A DNA stretch of 64,000 nucleotides, from assembly GCA_947311845.1 (NCBI GenBank), contig CAMZMU010000111.1, positions 25,147,023 through 25,211,022 on the forward strand, in the 5' to 3' direction. Under the pieces are notes generated by a model. It was not told the origin of the DNA. It searched no databases and worked only from the letters and a program-made list of their open reading frames with translations. The position numbers and the translations under genes were made by a program. Source of the DNA: Poa pratensis (Eukaryota; Streptophyta; Magnoliopsida; Poales; Poaceae). Below are positions 34,568-47,426 of the stretch, piece by piece. Position 1 is the stretch's first letter; each line of letters opens with the position of its first letter.

Positions 34568-35495
34568 TATACATATATGCCCCTTCTAATATTGATGATG
34601 AAGACGGGTGTAGAGACGAGCGCTACTGCGCTAGCTATGGAAAATGGAGGAGATTCCCATTCCCCTTGTGTTCCTACCACAGCCATCGACCGATCTCTTT
34701 GAGGCAGGCATTGTCCGAATTCCGATTCCCGAACAGCACCCAGTTCCATTGCACACAAGAATAGGACTACTCTCCTGCATGCATGCCCGGCCGGTTTGGT
34801 GTATCATCCACAAAAGCAGCCGCCCATGCATTCGCCAGGCCCAGCTGCTGCACCTTGATTAATCATCGTTATCTACTTATTCTAGAGGAAGCTAAGCTCC
34901 GCCGACTAATAATTTATTCTATTTACTCTCCCAAGAGTAAGCTAACTGATTAAGCTGCTCCGAATAATCATCCCCGAAAGAATAGAATAGCATATGTGCA
35001 TCAGTGCATAGCATAGACAGGCCAACCAACGGCCAGGGGAGATTCCCTGCCTTCCCATTCATCTTCATCATCCTATCGTCGACTCGTGATCGACGGGAAT
35101 GTTCTCCATCGATCGATCTAGTCCCAATCTCCCATCGATCACATTACTTGCTAACGCACCATCAGTCTGCTCCCTGAAATTGTAGAAGAGGAAGGAGCTC
35201 AGAAACGAGAAGCAATGTCTAGGCCGTCGTCGCAAAAGTCAGAAGACAGGGACTCCAAGTAAACCATGCGTGTCATATATACACAGCCCCTGACCTCACG
35301 GCAAAGTTGTGTACCCAGTACACGTCTAGTATGATAATACTCGAACACTGATGTCATGATGTGTATAGATCACCTATCAACAGAATATGCTGCTAGGGTC
35401 TAGGGTACATGTAATTAGGAGTGCTACTTTAACCCTTAGTTAGTGTAAGTAGCTAGCTTGTTCCAAATCACTACTCCAAATCCTCAAAGCAGTTT
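34568..35495. other. Intergenic, nothing recognised
   Basis: Short random frames only. Several gatcgatc-type palindromic stretches occur near 35,080-35,130. No gene, RNA or repeat with a partner in the window was seen. Confidence 0.4.
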
Positions 35496-36396
35496 TTCTA
35501 ACGGAGCCGCGCCCTACCGGGGCCTCCAGCTGCTGCCACGTGCCGCCAGGTACGTATGCATGCGCTTTATTGTTATTTTAATACGAAATTGGAGGGTATA
35601 CATGCTAAATACAACCTACCTATCCACATACTTTTTTCACTCAATGACAGGTGGGGTACAACACATTTGTGTCCCACGCGTAAGTGAATGGTGGGTACAT
35701 ATCCAGTAAAAAGTACAATTATTTTATCCACTCACCCTTCCTTTTCAGATTTATTCTCAATATTGTATCGATAATATCTTTTAAACTGAATGTCCAATTT
35801 ATGATTTTTTTGATATTTGAGTTCCTGATGACGAGATCTTCAAAAAAAGATCAATATTGGACACATTTTGAAAAGTTTTAAAAAATCGACTGTGAAATTG
35901 AATTGAAATTTCAATGAAATTAAATTATCAAAATCGATGTTTTCATTCCGATATGACATACGTATGAGTATAATAAGGATTTCATGCATATTTCATTGTG
36001 CTTTCTTGCGAGACCAAAAAAAATTCATAAGTGTTTCACGCAAGTCTTTTGTAAATACCATAATTTCTTGAAACATAACTGAAATAATCCAAAAATATGT
36101 CCAATGTTTCTGAAATAACTAAAATTTGCGTTGCAAAAAATTTTAATTTCAAAAAGATTTCGTACCAACAACATGTCGCCAAGAATTATAAGAAACTGAT
36201 TAGAAAAATGAAATTTCGAATCATTTATAAAAAATATTTTGTGGAAATCTATTTAAAAAATATTTGAAATTTATTAATAATCATTATTTTCTGATGAAAA
36301 AATATTATTTATACGTTAGAATATGGGAGAAATACAGTTCATGCATATGCACATGGCAGCAGCTAGCGACCCCGGTAGGGCGCGGCTCCGTTAGAA
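35496..36396. mobile_element. 901-bp non-autonomous TIR DNA element
   Basis: The left end ttctaacggagccgcgccct and the right end, its reverse complement, pair over about 29 bases (one mismatch near the inner edge, ggcc against gacc). The interior is AT-rich with no coding frame. I could not find a convincing target duplication, so the superfamily is open. Confidence 0.7.
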
Positions 36397-39300
36397 TTGC
36401 TTTTTCGTCCAAATCCTCCCCTTCAAGTTCTTGAATAAGTAAACCACGTTTTCCTATGTGACAGGAGGATTTTCTTTTTCCCCGGCAGTCTTTGGCAATG
36501 CATAGGTACAGCTACTGCGGCTGCTTCGTCGAGAAAGAATAAGAATACATACGCCTCTGGATCGAGGACCAATTATTGGCGGTTGCAGGTTGCGCTCACC
36601 GATAAACAAGAACGATGCTATCTACCTCTTGATCCAAAGAAAGTGCTTACTACTTAATCAACTTACTTAATTTCGGAATTGAATAAGAGATCGCCCAAAA
36701 ACACTCGGCAACGGGCAGGCGGCCAGCGGCATGGGTGAGCTAGCTGGGGCCTGGGGGTGTCGCCTTCATCTTTCGCGTCGATGTATATTTCTTCTCGTGC
36801 GCAGAATTGTTTCCCGTTGCTTTCACGGATTCCAATTGCTACCACATCATTCTTGATTTTTATTTTATTTTTGCTAGCACACCGTACCCAACTGAAGGTT
36901 TGGACGGAATCGATGAAAATTCTGTAATAAATCTTTTCTTCCTGAGTGCTCCTCCTACTCGTGATCACACTACGGTTCCCTGCTGGTTGCCTCTGTGGGG
37001 ATCGGAGAGACAAGGCACGAATGATTTGCTGCGACGAGGTTCTTCGCCGAAATTGCTTGGCTCTGAAACTGCAATTCATTCATCTGCTGACACGCCAGAG
37101 ATCGAGCAGTGACAGAACGAGAGATGGTCTTTCTTCAGTGTGAATCGATCCAGGTGAGGTCCGTGTTGAGACGAACCAAAGAGACCTAAAATGCCGAAGC
37201 CCGCACGGGCGTCGACGGGTCATTCATCTCGTGGCAATTTCACATCCGCGGTCGGCAACGGCGACGGCAATGTCGTTAACTGCATTTCGACGGGCAGCGA
37301 CTTGTCAAGCGCGTGCCCGCCGCCCCTTCACCTCCTCTCCTCTCCTTTTCTTTCCTTTCCCTCGGAGAAAGGTCTCGCGCATTTGTCTTCGGGTCATTTT
37401 CAGATAGCATTGTCTGAATCCATCCATCCACCCAGAAACTTTTGCAATGCCCAACGAAATCAAAATGTATGTACTCTCATTGTAACATGTTGTTGTCCGA
37501 GTGGCATTAAGATCATTATCTTGTATTTCGCAGTTTGCAGATGACAGGATCATCACTAATACAATCAGAAGAAGCACGCTTGATTTGGCCGCGCAGAGGT
37601 TTTCTTGGGAGCCAAACACAGCATGTGCCCAGGCCCTGCATTCCTGGGGAACCCTACAGTATATAATATAATACGGACATCTGATGGAGGAGTGTCATTA
37701 AGGTTAACTAACGGCTCCACCGCCTCCCCTGCTCCCTGCCTGCTTTAACTAAACACAAGCGGCAGGAGAAAGAATCAAATGCAGCGCCATGTGAATAAAG
37801 AAACAGCAAAGCGCCTTTGATGATGATGATGATGATACTACCATGATTGAGTGGCGCCAGAATCTTTTCAAAAAACCCAAACTTTCTGCTCATCACTGGC
37901 CTCTTTCCATTTCTTAGTTCCTGCTACTACGCCGTTCGAGCTGGGAACAGAGAGAGTCTCGCACGAATTCAGCAGATTCAAATAACGGAGACGGCCGGAG
38001 GAAGCGGTGTGTAAAGCTGTCGTTTTCTTTTCCATTTTTTAAAAGGTAAAGCTATATGTATTTGTTGTTTTAGTAGTTGCATTCATAGAGTTGCATTATT
38101 GGTGGTGGTAGGAGCAATAAGAGATGGAAGGTGGCAAAACCGATGGTGCAACCGATCCAACCTAAGCATCAGCACCAGCAAACAAAGGGAGGAACAAAAC
38201 AAGAATTAACATAGAGAACAGTTGGCGGCTAGCTAAAGTTTATATTTTATTTAATCAGATTGCCCTACACGAACACGAGGAAATAACGCGGTTAGTGAAA
38301 GATAAGGTGAGTGAGAGAAGTTCAACTTGTAAATGCCAGAACGTAGCACAATATACAGCTACTAGTCAGAATCACTTTTGCGGCAGCAGCGGCGGTGGAC
38401 ATTTGTATAGTTCTTGTTTGGGCTTTTCCATCTGCAAATACTCACTTTTTATACTAATCAAGCATGCAAACACCCAATTCACGTGGATTAGCATTAACAA
38501 AACCCAGTAGAAATAGAGAGAGGGTGCTTAGTCTTTATGTCGCTGATTATCAAAGAGACAATTACTGTCTTGAACCAAGAATCTAGCCTAATTTGGATCA
38601 AAATACTACTCTAGAATGCAGATTTTCGTCGAATGGAGGGAGTATTTTTTAGAACCCAATCATCTTTGTTTTTAAGATCTTAGTCGTGGACCTTCGGGAA
38701 GAATAGTGTTTTAACTCATGTCAAAGTGGCTTCACATCGGGAACCCCTTCTAAAACTTACCTAAAAACCCAGCAGAAGGTTCAGATCTAAACTGTATAAT
38801 TCATATTTCCTCATTTTCAAAATGAAAATGGTTATACTATTTGATTAGAATTTACATGAGTAAAAATTTAATATGATGCATGATGTGTTTTTTCCAAGAA
38901 TTCAAATTATGAGTTTTTTGCTAAGATCTAAAAATTGTGTGCACATAAAGCTATATTTTTGTTTGCTTTAATTCCCCCATTGGGTTGGTGATCCAACTTG
39001 ATTGAAAATGTCCATAGGATCAGATTCACATTTCTCTTCGTTGTAACTAATGGTATTGCGGAATGCCTACATTTTTTCCCTTAAAAACAAGGGAATGCTT
39101 GATTTCTATATGCCACATGTTGTGTTGGCAAAAGGAGCCAAGCAGCCTACAATTTCATACTGAGGTCATTTTTGTTTCGCGGGATTCTCATATGGAGTGG
39201 TATGTCTTCTTGAATCCTGTAGGATTAGAAAAACATGTGTTTGGATAAAAAAAAAGGTATTTGATACCGCATGAAAAAAATCTTGCATGAGGTTAATTAG

Positions 39301-39826
39301 AGTGGATCAAATGTTTCCTCCATGCTAACGGAAAAAATTAAGGATATTTTTTAGGGAAAAAATCAAAGATTTGCAATCCTACGAATCAGAAGCCTAAGGT
39401 ACGAAAACTTCTAATGATCCGGATCCTAATAAAATTCTACGAAATTCCTTTAAATTGAAGTTTCATGACCACAAAGGTCAGTTCTATATGGCACATGACG
39501 AATGGAAAAGTATACTCCGATCTATAGACGGAGTAATTTTGAAATTGCCATCGCACAAAAAGGTAATCTAACTTTGGGTGAACATAAATTAACACGTGGA
39601 TGCTTGATCGACAAGTATTTACAGTACCTTCTTTGGAACTTAATTTCTCTCATCCTTAAGCAATTCAGAGTAGTGAGCATTCCTCAGGTCTGAGCTAATG
39701 TGTGAGTACTACTAAAATCTTGCACACAGTGTTAGCAGAGTAAGCCACCAGCTGTGAAAAAAAATAGCAATCATACTAAATTTGCATATTGTACCAACAT
39801 ATAGCGGCCTAAATTTGTCAAGAATG
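36397..39826. other. Intergenic, no supported gene
   Basis: Frames up to 138 codons (36,663-37,079, minus) have no recognisable motif. A possible decayed Stowaway-type end, aatggagggagta, lies near 38,633, and a similar actccgatctatagacggag near 39,514. Neither has a clear partner. Confidence 0.4.
37818..37836. repeat. (TGA)n microsatellite
   Basis: Six uninterrupted TGA/GAT units. Confidence 0.85.
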
Positions 39827-40813
39827 AACTTTCGCTCGGTCTTATCCTCTCCCCTGCTACAGTCCAGAGAGGCGAACCGGAGGCGATCCTGTTCCTGCCT
39901 GCGATTCCACCGCCCTCCTTCCTGCCCGTCGGCCTCAGGGCCTTCGGAGGGGGGAGGGGGGTCGAATCGTCGGCCGGATCCGTGTGCAGCTAGTCTAGTT
40001 TAGCCTAGGTTGCTTAGTTTGTGCTCGCCGCCGTTCTGTTCTTGACGGTGATGGCGGCGGTGCTAAATAATCTTGCTTTTGGTCTGTTGCTGGTGGCCTG
40101 CGTGCAGGTGACAGCCGGATCTGTGAGCCTGGTGGCCGGTCGAGGTGGTTGGGGCGGCGGCGACGACCTCGATGTGGCTTTTGTGACCTGGCTCCGCTGT
40201 CGCGGTGACGTGTTCTCCGGCGTCACTGCGGAGCCACGGGGCTTGTATAGGAGCTTCTGTGGGTTCTTGGAGCTCTCTGCTGCCTTTTGGTGCGCTTCTC
40301 TGGTTTCTCCGGCCAGCCTTGGTGGTGTCGGCTGGAGGGACTCCGTCGGCGCACTCTGCTACATCTTCGTCGGGCTCCTTCTTTCTCCGGCCGGCCGTGG
40401 TGGCGAGGGGAGAAGTTGGGGTCATGGCGGCTCGTCGGCGGCGGCTCCAGCAGGCCTTCTTCGAGCTCAGTGCAGGGAAAGATGGAAGAATGGTGGTTGC
40501 GGTGCGGAGGCGCTTTGGCCGTACTCCTTCAGCGTCCTTCGGTTCTGTCGCTTGCGGAAGGCGGCTCCTGCGGCCTTCTACATGAGTGGAGTGCCTCCTT
40601 CCCGGGGTTGGTGGCGACCTGAGGTCTTCTTCTCCGGCGTGTCGTCGGCGGTGAGGTTCTGCTCTAGGTGCTGCGGTGGTTCATCGTTCTGCCTTGCTTC
40701 TGGCTTCGCTGTTGTGCTGAGTTTCTTAGGTCTGTACTTCTGCGTTTTCCTGTGCTTTTGTATTTTGTGTTGTATTCTCTGTTGAATACGCAGTGTGGAT
40801 CCCTTCAAAAAAA
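39827..40813 (+). mobile_element. Retroposed GC-rich sequence with poly-A tail
   Basis: The 16-bp duplication aaatttgtcaagaatg lies at 39,811-39,826 and 40,814-40,829. The insert ends in an A run directly at the right copy. The 254-codon frame at 40,021-40,785 is low-complexity and has no recognised domain; it is probably a chance frame in GC-rich sequence. A 5'-truncated LINE or a retrotransposed transcript would look like this. In style it resembles the insert at 28,015-29,415. Confidence 0.75.
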
Positions 40814-40829
40814 AAATTTGTCAAGAATG

Positions 40830-41497
40830 GCCAGCATTATATTCGAAAGCACGGAGAAAGCGTGGCGAAGAAGAGAAATGCACCATGGACGTACCTACGC
40901 ATATATGCGGGGCTAGGGCAGCGTAGGACCACAGCACACAGTGCAAGTGTGCAGCTCAATCAGAATCAGACCGAGTGGGGTGAGATGTCCAAGGCACTCG
41001 TAATTAAGGACGAACACGTGCCCAATTCGAAACGAAGCAAGCGGCCGCGTCGGGGTGCACTGCGCCGGGTACCCCATACATTTCGGCTGTTTTCATAACT
41101 AATCACACCTGAGGTCACAGCAGAGGAAGATTAATTAGACACTAGCTCCACTCCTTGTAGTACTGTAGTTTAATGAAATCGAGAGACAAGGAAAGCGGGG
41201 GACAGTTTTGTACTAGTATTAACTGAAGGTCACTTTGCAAATAACCCATCCGCTAAGCTGCTTCTAATTAAGGGCTCAAAATAATCAATGGTAGTACTAC
41301 TAGAACAATCTGATTAAGTCAATTTATCCGTAATTAGGAGGAGCAGCTACGGCAAAGGAGAGGAGAGGAGAAGAAGTAGACGACTTGGTTTGGTTTTGGT
41401 CTGGGTGGACGACTGACTTGGGGACGATAAGAAAGAGAGACCCCTCCCATTCCCATTCCCATTCGTTCCTCCTAGACCCTTCTTCGTCATCCATCCA
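40830..41497. other. Upstream region of the PLATZ gene
   Basis: Intergenic sequence without other genes. Close to the gene it turns pyrimidine-rich, with three cccatt units at about 41,445-41,464, as is common in grass promoters and leaders. Confidence 0.4.
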
Positions 41498-41502
41498 TAT
41501 AT
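41498..41502 (+). promoter_or_regulatory. Possible TATA box of the PLATZ gene
   Basis: The sequence ccatatatcgc lies about 135 bases before the start codon, followed by a CT-rich leader with a (CTT)n run at about 41,601-41,618. Context only; the start of transcription is not proven. Confidence 0.3.
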
Positions 41503-41636
41503 CGCTTCTTCTGCCGCTCCACTTCCGCGCACACCATCCGCCCTGCTCTGCTCTTCGATTCCCCCGAGGTGAGACCCCAGCAGCAGCGAAGAGCAGACCC
41601 CTTCTTCTTCTTCTTCTTGGTGCTGCGAGGACATTC

Positions 41637-43816
41637 ATGGCGATCGACCACGAGTCCCCCTTCAAGGAGCTCCGCCTCAAGAACAGGAGGATCATGGTAA
41701 TTACTCACCAACCCTCCTTCTCCATGACATTCCTCCCCTGATTGCTTCGACTAGTTTCTTTTTCGTTTCTTGCCTGGTCTCTTCTGTTCGTTTCTTCTTT
41801 TCGTCTGCTCGGTGCTCTGTCCCGTCTGTCTCCGGCAGCGTGTTTGGCAACTTTGGGGAAAGGGAGTGGGAGTTTAGAGCGGGGAGTTTGTTCGAGGATA
41901 AGACAAGGGAGTTTGACTATTAGTCCCAATCCCACGTTTGTTGTCTCCTGGGGAATTAGTAATGGGAATTTGAGATTTGTTGGTTTAGCTGTTCCTTCGT
42001 CTCCATCGCCGGCGATGTAGGCAGGTGCCGACGATTACTTCCGTATGAGACCTCGTACCACGCTAAGTCGATTTCTGTAAGCTGATTGTCCTTGCTATCT
42101 TCCGGGCACGATTGAGACCCACGTACAAGCAAGCTGACCTTGATCGATAAGCCAAGCTAGTTAGCTCTACGGCTAACGCATCTACATCGATCTGTTCAGG
42201 TAACTCAATACACGTACAGAACCGAACAACGGCAGAAGCAACGCTCCTCATCCGTGTCGCCGTCTCCTCGGCAATCGCGTGCATCAACACTGCTTCGGCC
42301 GTAGATAGGCCAGCGCCGGGGGTTATTGTGTGTGGCCTCTACTCTGTAACGACGGCAGGTGCTCGCAGAGTCGCAGTGCATGGTAGGCGTTCAATCTGGT
42401 GAATTTTCTTCTTTCAATTCCCTATCCCTTGCCGAATTACCTGGTCTCCCCAGGGAAGAGATCTCGGGAGTTTGCCTCCTTAATTCCCTTTCCCCTTCTC
42501 TCCTCAACTCCCATTCCCACAAACCAATCAACGGATTATAAGCCCCACATCCCTCTAATTCCCATTCCCTCCGACCAAACACGCCGCGGGGAGAAGGAAC
42601 AAAGGAGCCGGTTCCGTTACTGTTGTGGTGGGTGTGCGGATTGCTGTTGCTGAGGCCTGGGGTCAGTTCATGCCAATCCCGTGAGCAATGGCGGTCAAAG
42701 CGTTGATTTTGTTTCCCCTGCCCTGTTTACTGACTCTCCTTCTGCACCGTAATAAATGGCGTTTCAGTTTTGTTTCCCTGGTCCAGCATTTGGCCGCCTC
42801 GAATTTGGACCAATCCTAGTCTTCTCCACCAAGAAATTAGTGCGCGGTTGTTCTTTCCCTGTTTTGATTTGATTGATTCCTCGTTGTTCTTTCTTGAGTC
42901 TAATCCGTCCATGCTTGAATGTTGTCACAAGGAGTAATTGTTTCCTTGAGCTGAACAATCTGTTGATTTCTTCAGCTCAATCCAAGCTTGAATGTTGCTA
43001 TAAGTTTTCTTGAGCTGACCAATCTATATGTGTGGTTGTTGTGTGCAGGGAGGCGGCGCCCCTGAGCCGGACGAAGAGGAGGAGGAGGCACAGGTGGCGG
43101 CAGCGCACGGGGAGGACCAGCAGTGGCCGCGGTGGCTGGGCCCGCTGCTGTCCGCGCGCTTCTTCGCGCAATGCAAGACGCACGTGGACTCGCACCGCAG
43201 CGGCGAGTGCAACATGTTCTGCCTCGACTGCGCCGCCGGGGCCGCCGCCGGCGCTGCGGCGCTCTGCTCGCTCTGCCTCGCCCACGCGCACCGCGGCCAC
43301 CACACCATCCAGATCCGCCGCTCCTCCTACCACGACGTCATCCGGGTCTCGGACATCCAGCGGTTCATGGACATCGCCGGCGTGCAGACCTACGTCATCA
43401 ACAGCGCGCGCGTCGTCTTCCTCAATGAGCACCCCCAGCAAAAGCAGCCTGGCAAGGGCGGCGGCGGCGGCGGGACCGCGAACCTCTGCGAGGTTTGTAG
43501 CCGCAGCCTCCTCGACAACTTCTGCTTCTGCTCTCTCGGGTGCAAGATCGCCGGCTGCTCTTCAGACGGCGGCAAGGCGTGGACGAACAGGCTCGGCCGC
43601 GTCAAGGGCTCATCGGAATCAGAGGCAGCATCCTCCTCCTCTTCCCTACGCAATGCTGCCAACCAGAGCTTTACGCCGTCCACCCGCCGCCGCCGCCTCC
43701 TCCGGCGGCCAAGCGGCGCAAGGGCATCCCACACCGGGCACCGTTCGGCAACCGCATTGTGGACTACTAAAGCACCAGCCATTGCCAAGGTGCAATCCAC
43801 ATGCCCAGTTGCATAG
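41637..43816 (+). CDS. PLATZ-family zinc-dependent DNA-binding protein, two exons, C-terminal frame break
   Basis: PLATZ proteins are plant nuclear zinc proteins that bind A/T-rich DNA, mostly as repressors. Exon 1 is 41,637-41,696 ([20 protein letters not shown]). The intron is 41,697-43,048 (GT-AG, phase 0). Exon 2 is 43,049-43,816. The joined frame gives 275 residues. The PLATZ domain spans about residues 58-150: C62, H65, C74, C78 and C81, then C93, C96, H99, H101 and H104, then [16 protein letters not shown] and a second Cys cluster ([20 protein letters not shown]). The family's C-terminal motif [13 protein letters not shown] is present, but in the next frame, ending at a stop at 43,768-43,770 and closing a protein of about 260 residues. 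The switch lies near 43,681-43,685, so as read the tail after about residue 231 is aberrant. Either one base is missing from the assembly or the allele is truly frameshifted. It converges with the response-regulator gene downstream. Confidence 0.9.
41838..42584. mobile_element. Possible non-autonomous DNA element in the PLATZ intron
   Basis: A 10-bp perfect inverted end, gcgtgtttgg (41,838-41,847) and ccaaacacgc (42,575-42,584), encloses 747 bp. Just inside, gggagtgggagttt-like sequence on the left mirrors aactcccattccc-like sequence on the right. No transposase and no clear target duplication. Confidence 0.5.
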
Positions 43817-45575
43817 TGAATGGAATGACAAAGCGGCCACCATTGCCTTTGGGGGTGCTTCTTGATGTGGATTCCACCATTAGCCTTTCAGGAAGAAAGC
43901 TACTAGCAGGCAAGAAAAGTTGGATGGGCACACAACTGAAAAAGTACCAGCCTTTTCTTACTGCTTAATCATCACCATCACTAGGATAGAAAGAAGAATT
44001 GCCACAATACAGAGATTACTGTATATGATTATGGTCCTGTTCTACTACTTCTATACTAGACTACAGTTTTTGTGATGTTTTTAGGTAATAGTGGTGCAGT
44101 AGTAAGAAGCAATGCAGTGCTAAGCTAGCTAGAGTACAGGCAATTGCAACTTGTTAATCAGGTTTTGTGATGAATGGCTGTTGTTAATTGCTAGTGCTTT
44201 CTTCATCTGTAAATATGGATTGCTAGAAGAGGATGACTGCTTGTTAAGCAAGTCTGTTGCTCAATTTTCAATCTTCTTTCTATATGGGTCAATGGATGGT
44301 TTCTTGGGATTTTTATTTTATTTCTTTCTATCTCTTGTTCTTCAGTTTGTTGATCCTTTATATTAACTGTGAGGCATCTGCACACTTGCTTGACACTGAT
44401 GTTGCCAATTAGCAGACACTGTCAAGTTAATGCCGCCCAACAAGCAAGCTAGACAGCTTGCGTTGATACAGGGGCAGCATGAATGCGATGGCCTGATTAA
44501 CTATACTAATCATCTTCTTGTTCCTTGCTCCTCCGTTTGAATTAAACTAGACCAAATCTAAACACTTGTGATATGATAGTGATTTGCTGGTCTGAGTGGC
44601 CAGGTGGTGGCAGCATAATTGCTGAAGCCGACGTGGAACGAGAATTGTTTGCACTGAAGAGGAGATGCCCATTTTTTGCCCTATGGAACCAACTAATCAC
44701 ACAAGCATCTTTCTATCTATCTCTAGTGCTGCAACTTTGCATCAGCTGCTGATTTTTTTTCGTCCTCTGTCCTCTGCATCGATCTTTTTCTAGAAGAATC
44801 ATCTTTGGTTCCCCTATCTTCAAAGAATACGGAAAACTATATATGCAAAAGAACTATGTTCGTTTGAATTTTCCCCAGGGAAACAACAAAGAAAAGGCAG
44901 CAAAGACTTTTCGCTTTAGTTTTAAAACAGCAAAACCTTCTTTCAAAGTGTGGTGTGGATGATGTCGACATAGATAGAGAACGACGTGGATTGGGCAAAA
45001 TGATGCACTGTATTTTAGGATTCGGTTGGTTCGTACCAAGTCAAACTCAGAGACGACGATATCATATCGAGGAAAAATAATGACGCATCACACGTACTAG
45101 GCATTTTCAAAATTACATGATTACACCTGAATTTTTCTGGCCTCCCACAAATACGTAGCAACCAGACCACAGATCACCATAATGCAATGCTTCTCCTGTT
45201 ATGTCTTTCTGAACTATGCATACCATCAATTCTTTGGAAAAAAAAATATACAAGTTGGACAAAACGTCTGATTTGTGTCACATTGTATAATTAAGGACTA
45301 AAAAACCAGTCCTGGACATATAGGCAGTTTGCACATGACCTGTGTCCATGCCTCCATGGTGGTCACCAAAAAGAATGAGACAAGGGAAAACTATTGCCTA
45401 TTTATTGATTAAGATGAAGAAAATTGTCTGGTGAATTAAAAGAAAATCGGGACATACACAAACGGGACCAAGCTCACATGAACCCCACCATAACCATGGC
45501 AAGGCTCACATGAACCCCACCGTAAACAAGGCCAATCTCAAGCACCATTCCGCTAGATCGTACATCTGTCCCACC
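43817..45575. other. 3' flank of the PLATZ gene and intergenic spacer
   Basis: It holds the presumed PLATZ 3' UTR, then AT-rich sequence. No further gene, RNA or paired repeat is supported. Confidence 0.4.
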
Positions 45576-45591
45576 AAAATCAAAGCGAAAA

Positions 45592-45763
45592 AGGACTAGG
45601 CTGTAGCCTAGTGGCAAGGGTCACAGTGGTGCATCCTTGTGACCAGAGTTCGAGTCACGTCGGGAACGAATTTCTGGTGCCTTACCAGGGTGATTTTCTT
45701 CTCTCTATAAGAATAGGCAGAGCTCCTGCCACTTTTCACTTAGGTGAAAAGGTTCTCTTTTTT
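45592..45763 (+). mobile_element. Au-type SINE
   Basis: This 172-bp element has tRNA-like internal Pol III promoter boxes: A box around tagcctagtggc (45,605) and B box around gagttcgagtcac (45,647). It ends in a T run. The 16-bp duplication aaaatcaaagcgaaaa at 45,576-45,591 and 45,764-45,779 proves retroposition. The T tail and sequence recall the Au SINE described from Aegilops (from memory). Confidence 0.88.
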
Positions 45764-45779
45764 AAAATCAAAGCGAAAA

Positions 45780-47426
45780 CGTCGTGCCAAACAGGACGCT
45801 CCAACAAAGATGAAGAAGTCAACCGTACATGAGCCCAGCTGCGCCGTAACATCGCCGGCCGCAACTGCCGCACATCCGCGGCGAAACATCGTAAGTCGAT
45901 AGCTGCAACTGTTGTCCAGCATCACCACAACATCGCTAGTTATATTTATTCCAGTCCCGTACCATGAGATGCAAGAAGAAGATGAGGAGCAGCCATTCTC
46001 CATAGAGCAGCATGTCTGAATATTCAGGGCTCCCGGTTTGCTCTGCCCTTGAACTCTGAGCATGCATGTCTTTTGGTCTTATCTCTTCTTAGTAGTAGTA
46101 GTACCAGTAGAACATGGTATTCTGGATGGTGGCGGTGGCACCTAAGATGTCATCATTTGGTTCTTATTATGATGTGTCTTGGATATCCTGTAATTGTATC
46201 GATCTCTATGATGTTAGAACTTTACAATTGTTCCTCCCTGCCGCCCAGATTTTCATTGGCATGGTTAAGATGCACGAACGGCAGTGTTAAGACGAGACAT
46301 TCAGTCATGATTAATGCTCTTTGAGCAGAGTCATTTTTAGTTCTTGAAATTGTTACTCTGGATCTTCTGTTTAGTGTGCAATCTGATCGTAACTAGTAAG
46401 CTAGACACGCTCTTTGTGTGAACTTGTTTTGTCAGACACACTAGCATAGATGTGTGTATTTGCGGCACCTGAGTAGCACAGTAATTGTTTGTGATAGTTA
46501 CTATAGTAGTGCTGCTATGACTGAAGAAAGAACCAAGGCCTGTATTTCCTGACGTTTCTGCTATCCAGAGAGTTTTCCTGCCCTTGTTTTTGTTGGGATG
46601 GTTTGTCGATCTTTGCCTGGATAAATTTGAAACTCATGCTACAGATTGCCTGGATAAATCTGAAGCTCAGACTACAGATTGCCTGGTCGAGTGTTCAATA
46701 TCGTTCCATCTCGATGGCTTCTTCCACAAAACACACAACCATGTTAATTACATACATTTTTTATCTCTGCCATGCGTAATGATATATACAAATTCAGAAA
46801 CTTGTAAAATGCAGGCACAACTAAGCATTGGAACTATGGTCACTTGCAATGCAGAGATACTATTTGAGTTCATCATTTCAGTTTGCACACAGAACTTGGA
46901 GCCTGCAACCTGATGCTGCTGCTGGTCTCTGCCGAGGCGAGACCTGGTGGCTTCTCCTTTGTGCTGGTGGCAGCCGGGATCCCGGTGGCTAGCCGGCAAG
47001 GCAAGATGGTTTCGGTTAGTAGAGAACTCATCCTGTGGCTTCGCCGAGGCTTTCGATGCGCCTGGGGCCATGAGTTTCTCTACACCTCTGCTTCCCACCA
47101 GCCATCTTGCACTACATCATCCTGGTCATGATGCATGGCTGTGACAGACAAGAGAGTCTCTAGCTCCATAGATTAATCTTACTTATAAGCTTACAATCAG
47201 ACCATCAATGCATGTCTCTAGCTGCTCAAGTTGGCAAAAGAACCATCAACAGGTGCTACCTCTACTACAATACATACAGCCCAAGCAGGGCAGAGCTAGG
47301 CCTAAAGATCAGCAACACCAGCTAGCTACACTAACACTACACTACATACCATACCATACAGTTGGGAGAACGTATACACAGGATGCACAGATACGTAGAT
47401 AGACGGGGCGGCAGCCTCTTGTCTGG
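45780..47426. other. Intergenic spacer and 3' flank of the response regulator
   Basis: No gene is supported. Two adjacent 33-bp units starting ttgcctggataaat (46,613 and 46,646) form a short tandem repeat with a third partial copy at 46,679. The region near 46,900-47,130 is moderately GC-rich but shows no recognisable protein. Confidence 0.45.

Noticed and set aside
37305..37619. 104-codon minus-strand frame with a signal-peptide-like start
   Set aside because: Hydrophobic start and basic tail only; no Cys pattern or family match, no promoter or splice support.
40021..40785. 254-codon open frame in the retroposed insert
   Set aside because: Very biased composition, overlapping long frames in other phases, and no domain; a GC-rich chance frame.
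43032..43865. 277-codon frame overlapping PLATZ exon 2
   Set aside because: Ser/Arg-rich shadow of the PLATZ coding frame; it lacks the PLATZ motifs and has no matching splice entry.
46883..47131. Possible small gene near 46.9-47.1 kb
   Set aside because: Moderate GC and an 82-codon frame, but no motif, splice or conservation evidence visible.
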